Source of the DNA: Shimia sp965227725 | GTDB taxonomy: Bacteria; Pseudomonadota; Alphaproteobacteria; Rhodobacterales; Rhodobacteraceae | Assembly (NCBI RefSeq): GCF_965227725.1 | Contig: NZ_CBDDGH010000006.1 | Location: 310,001 to 374,000, forward strand | Direction of reading: 5' to 3' | Length of the DNA: 64,000 nt | Shown here: positions 61,074-64,000 of the stretch, one piece after another | How positions within the stretch are numbered: position 1 is the first letter of the stretch | How the letters are laid out: each line of letters begins with the position of its first letter | The notes under the pieces: model-generated | The model's input: the letters and a program-made list of their open reading frames with translations, nothing else | What the model was told of the DNA's origin: nothing | Database searches by the model: none | Position numbers and translations under genes: made by a program

Positions 61074-62021
61074 GCTCCTAATCGGCACGGCCTTTACAAC
61101 ACGCAGCGGTATGGCTGCGGCGGTCATGTCAAACACAGCGACCGGGTTACCCAAGACATTGGCCGCGTGCTCCAAAGCGCGATTAAGATCGGGTGGCAAA
61201 GTTTGCCATGCTTCGCGGCTAAACTCTTGCTGCGGCGACATCGGCCGATCCCCTCGCGCACCACGGTAGAGCTCAAAGAAACGCGCCTCCTCAGCATCCA
61301 TATCCTTTGGCGTGACTCCTTTGTGCTCTAAGGTGACCATATTGCGCCACGATACAATTGCTTCCCCTGCCGCGCTCAACGCGCCCTGCTCCAAATCGTT
61401 GGCAAAAGCCGTGCCATAGCTAGGCCGCCCACCATCGAAATCACTGCACACGACGCGCACAAGTAGCCCAATGTCGTGGACCGGCTGCACATGAATGTCG
61501 AGTTTACGCAAATGCCGCGACAGCCACGCATTTAGGGCTTGCGGCAAACAGTGTGGCGCGACGCGGTGTGTATACTCCCCGATCTGATCCAAGGCATGCT
61601 CAAGGCATTCATAGACCGCGCGCAAGGCAGCATCAGCATGTGTTTGTCCTGCTGCGGCCCCTTTGGAGGTAACGGTGCCATTGGTGTCTGGCGCCCCAAT
61701 CGCCAAGGCCGCCCTCGGCATTTCATGTAAACCCCCATCTGAGGCAATCAGACTTTGGCAGGTCTGATCCTGATCTGAACTGTATTGCAGGGCGTAACGC
61801 TCAATTGCCTCAAAACCCGACAATCGCGCAGCCTCTTCAGGGGTATCAGCCACCCCGAAAGCCACCCGGCGCTTGATCGATCCTGGCGGAGAAATGGTGC
61901 CCTCACGGAGCTCTATCAGCCGAAACGCAACGTGAATTGGGGCGCTGTCAGGAAAGTCAGCGAAGGATGTTTTGGAAATGAGCTTCCCCGTTTCGGCACT
62001 TTGAATGAATGTGTCGGTCAT
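61071..62021 (-). CDS. YcaO-domain protein, short form
   Basis: About 316 residues from the ATG at 62021 (a TTG at 62036 is possible). Three YcaO landmarks are visible in order: an A-x-x-S-G-F-E-A-I-E-R-Y helix (AARLSGFEAIERYALQY), a SKGAAAGQTHADAALRAVYECLEHA segment that matches the glycine-rich strand plus Glu-rich helix of the ATP site, and YGTAFANDLEQGALSAAGEAIVSW as the third helix. YcaO proteins use ATP to activate peptide amide bonds, forming azolines, thioamides or amidines in RiPPs, or act on ribosomal proteins and McrA. The protein is shorter than typical RiPP cyclodehydratases and lacks an attached partner domain. Divergent from a 111-residue small protein. Confidence 0.75.
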   Translation of the reverse strand: MTDTFIQSAETGKLISKTSFADFPDSAPIHVAFRLIELREGTISPPGSIKRRVAFGVADTPEEAARLSGFEAIERYALQYSSDQDQTCQSLIASDGGLHEMPRAALAIGAPDTNGTVTSKGAAAGQTHADAALRAVYECLEHALDQIGEYTHRVAPHCLPQALNAWLSRHLRKLDIHVQPVHDIGLLVRVVCSDFDGGRPSYGTAFANDLEQGALSAAGEAIVSWRNMVTLEHKGVTPKDMDAEEARFFELYRGARGDRPMSPQQEFSREAWQTLPPDLNRALEHAANVLGNPVAVFDMTAAAIPLRVVKAVPIRS

Positions 62022-62090
62022 TTTCAGTTCCGGCAAACTGCTTAAGGGGCTATTAACTATTATTATTGAACCAGAAAAAGGACTTTTGGA

Positions 62091-62426
62091 ATGGCACGAT
62101 TGAAACTGAATGACAGTTTCTCACTTAAGGAACTTGGTCACGCAATTCTTGAGCTGGCGGCCGCGTCCGATCAGTCGCAAGGTGCAAACCGCGAAGCAGG
62201 CGAAAAAACCGTTCGGGACATGTTCGCCGGCACCAGCGAAAGCGGCGAGTCCCTGAACCCGGAGATTACTTTTGTATATGACAGCCCAAAACAGGTTCAC
62301 GTGGTGATCCCGGATATCTCCTTAAAGAGAGGCAAACCCGAACCCTCCCCTCTGGACGAGTATGATCTGCGCGACATCGCAGCCGAAGCTATGGGTGAAA
62401 TCTCGGTCCGCGGGTGCGGCAAGTAA
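62091..62426 (+). CDS. Small protein divergent to YcaO, candidate modified-peptide precursor
   Basis: A 111-residue protein of no family I recognise. It is acidic and helical at the start (LKELGHAILELAAASDQSQGANREAGEK), has a proline-rich stretch near residue 80 (GKPEPSPLDEYD) and ends EISVRGCGK, with its only cysteine four residues from the end. Its layout, a long leader-like body with a short Cys/Gly C-terminus, recalls RiPP precursors, and the gene is divergent from a YcaO gene 69 bp away. It lies 26 bp before the SARP-like gene and is probably co-transcribed with it. The precursor role is inference. Confidence 0.65.
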   Translation: MARLKLNDSFSLKELGHAILELAAASDQSQGANREAGEKTVRDMFAGTSESGESLNPEITFVYDSPKQVHVVIPDISLKRGKPEPSPLDEYDLRDIAAEAMGEISVRGCGK

Positions 62427-62452
62427 CAAAGGCTTTGCGGCCTGTCTGACGG

Positions 62453-64000
62453 ATGACCATGAGCCAAGCTCGAACCAAGATTTTCCTTTCGGGCCCGTTT
62501 CAGATCATCTGCGATGATGGGCGGGACGCAACGCCGCGCGGCACCAAGGCCAAAGCGCTGATCGCGCTAGTCTTATTGTCAAAAAACACGGTCCGCAGCC
62601 GGGTCTGGATTCAGGACCGGCTGTGGAGCACAAGCGCACCGGCGCAGGGAGCCTCTTCGCTGCGCAAAGAGCTGAGCGTGCTGACCAAACATTTCGGCAA
62701 GTTCGGCCTCGATTTTCTAGAAATCGATCGTGAAACCGTTTCCATCAAACTGGACACGCTCGAAGTCGATTTGTTTGATGTGCAATTGTTGCCGGACCGC
62801 TCTGAATTGCTCGAAGGACTGGACGTCGCTGATCCGGAATTTGAGGACTGGCTGACCGTAGAACGGCAGGCCTATTGGGATCTCGAAACAAGTGTGGAAA
62901 CCCCTAACGGATTGCCGTTTCAGCCAAGAGGGCTACCCCAATGGGGACGTCAGCGCCCCACCATTATGGTCGAACAGATGGAGCAGGTCGGCAGTGATGC
63001 CGAATTGGATATTGCAGCGAGCTCAATCCACGACGAACTCATGTTCTTACTCGGAACGCTTTCCGATGTGATTGAATTGCGGGATGCCAGCCGCCAGGAA
63101 GGCCCGGTCGAGGGGTACATCTTAAGCGGGCGGGTGATCATCGGCGCCGAGGGTATGCGTGTTTCTGCTCAGTTGACCTCGTCACTCGACAAAACCTGTC
63201 TTTGGGCGGGACGTTTCCGGTTTCAGGCACAAGACACGTTTAATGCCGTCGAAGAAATTTCAATGCAGGTCGTACAGGCCTTGCAGCTGAACCTGCGTGA
63301 CGGCCACTGGTCCGATATCTGGTCCTCGCGCACCACCACAACCGAAATCTGGACCGCCTTTCAGCAAGGTCGCATTCAGGAAAGCCACACCACACAGGAC
63401 GGGCTAAGGCGTGCAATCCAACAATATGAGACCTGTCTGTCACTGGATGAGGGCTATTTGCCTGCCCACGTCGCGATCGGGTTTTGCCGGTTAGACATGA
63501 TCCGTTTGGGCATGGACACCACGCCTGAGCAAACACTCAATCAGGTGATATCTACCTGCCAGACTCTGCGTGTACGCCACCCCAATGACGCTTATTGCGC
63601 AGCACTTGAGGCATTTACCCGCAATGTCGCTGGCGAAACCGGCGAGGCTTGCCGCCTTATGCAACAAGTTCTGGATCAGTTTCAGAACAGTCCCGAACTG
63701 CTCGGATATCACGCAGGGCTTTTGGGGTATGACGATCAACTCGACGGCGAGATCGCCTTGTGCCGTCAAGCCCTCGCACTTACCCCCCACCCGCCCATCT
63801 GGATTGAGGCCAATTTGGCCATGGCGCTGGCCTTATCCGGCGACCAGAGCGCATGGCAACACGCACATAATGTGCTGCGCGTCAGCCCAGGCAGCGTACG
63901 CGCGCGTGTGGTACTATGTGTTCTGTCCGCTGACGCAAACAACCTGCCACTCGCCCGCAGACACGCCCGGCAGATCCGTGATCTACAACCCAGCTTTACC
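62453..64000 (+). CDS. SARP/winged-helix transcriptional regulator with TPR region, 3' end outside window
   Basis: The frame is open from ATG 62453 (or 62459) for 516 codons to the window edge. Residues about 8-100 resemble an OmpR-like/SARP winged helix (IFLSGPFQIICDDGRDATPRGTKAKALIALVLLSKN, RVWIQDRLWS, SSLRKELSVL). A middle domain like those of TolB/CadC-linked regulators follows (YILSGRVIIGAEGMRVSAQLTSSLDKTCLWAGRF, FNAVEEISMQVVQAL), then TPR-like helices (AIQQYETCLSLDEGYLPAHVAIGFCRL, LPLARRHARQIRDLQPS). Such proteins activate nearby biosynthetic operons, so the haloperoxidase, YcaO and small-protein genes are likely targets. Confidence 0.82.
   Translation, partial: MTMSQARTKIFLSGPFQIICDDGRDATPRGTKAKALIALVLLSKNTVRSRVWIQDRLWSTSAPAQGASSLRKELSVLTKHFGKFGLDFLEIDRETVSIKLDTLEVDLFDVQLLPDRSELLEGLDVADPEFEDWLTVERQAYWDLETSVETPNGLPFQPRGLPQWGRQRPTIMVEQMEQVGSDAELDIAASSIHDELMFLLGTLSDVIELRDASRQEGPVEGYILSGRVIIGAEGMRVSAQLTSSLDKTCLWAGRFRFQAQDTFNAVEEISMQVVQALQLNLRDGHWSDIWSSRTTTTEIWTAFQQGRIQESHTTQDGLRRAIQQYETCLSLDEGYLPAHVAIGFCRLDMIRLGMDTTPEQTLNQVISTCQTLRVRHPNDAYCAALEAFTRNVAGETGEACRLMQQVLDQFQNSPELLGYHAGLLGYDDQLDGEIALCRQALALTPHPPIWIEANLAMALALSGDQSAWQHAHNVLRVSPGSVRARVVLCVLSADANNLPLARRHARQIRDLQPSFT

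Noticed and set aside
1..64000. CRISPR array, rRNA, tRNA, prophage or integrase/att sites
   Set aside because: No regularly spaced repeats, no cloverleaf or rRNA signature and no phage or integrase genes were recognised by eye; small RNAs cannot be excluded.

Overview
The window looks like the chromosome or a megaplasmid of a marine alphaproteobacterium of the Rhodobacterales (Roseobacter group). This is inferred from gene content, not from a marker gene: a heterotetrameric sarcosine oxidase operon, a TAXI-type TRAP transporter with a fused permease, betaine and choline genes, dimethylarginine hydrolase, many ABC uptake systems, and a GC content that is clearly higher after about 9 kb than before it. 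No rRNA, tRNA or CRISPR array was recognised.

Layout. (1) 1-8396: the end of a lower-GC polysaccharide cluster with two GT4-type glycosyltransferases, a GMC-like oxidoreductase, an O-antigen ligase/polymerase-like membrane protein, a hexapeptide acyltransferase, an LPG-synthase-TM protein and a Gfo/Idh/MocA oxidoreductase. It is bounded by a decayed IS3-family element (about 8440-9345). (2) 9375-14594: sarcosine oxidase soxB-D-A-G (minus strand). Divergent to it is a LysR-HTH/receiver fusion regulator, which converges on a hybrid histidine kinase with HPt and a periplasmic binding protein. (3) 19159-24342: TAXI TRAP transporter, universal stress protein and a GlxA/AraC regulator. (4) 24460-26366: dimethylarginine hydrolase and a divergent LysR regulator. 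(5) 26326-37249 (minus strand): a TetR regulator, a flavin-dependent two-component monooxygenase set, tautomerase, hydrolase, semialdehyde dehydrogenase, choline dehydrogenase-like enzyme and a ProXVW-type betaine ABC transporter. (6) 37271-43470: a basic amino acid ABC transporter divergent from an AruH/AruI-like pair (arginine transaminase pathway). (7) 43691-49870: a GntR regulator divergent from an enolase-superfamily enzyme and a sugar ABC transporter. (8) 50037-57457: an SMP-30 lactonase and ribose-type ABC operon, divergent from a cytoplasmic GAF histidine kinase and response regulator. (9) 57689-64000: a vanadium haloperoxidase-like protein with altered active-site residues, an unrecognised 415-residue protein, a short YcaO-domain protein, a 111-residue small protein ending in Arg-Gly-Cys-Gly-Lys, and a SARP/TPR-like regulator that runs off the window.

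The middle of the window (9-50 kb) reads as a scavenging region for methylated amines, betaines, amino acids and sugar acids, with most operons carrying their own regulator. In four of the five complete transporters a stem-loop directly follows the binding-protein gene. The strongest candidates for undescribed biology are the YcaO/small-protein/haloperoxidase/SARP group at the right end, the LysR-receiver fusion with its hybrid kinase and binding protein, and the monooxygenase/betaine-transporter operon, which may degrade an N-methylpyridinium betaine.
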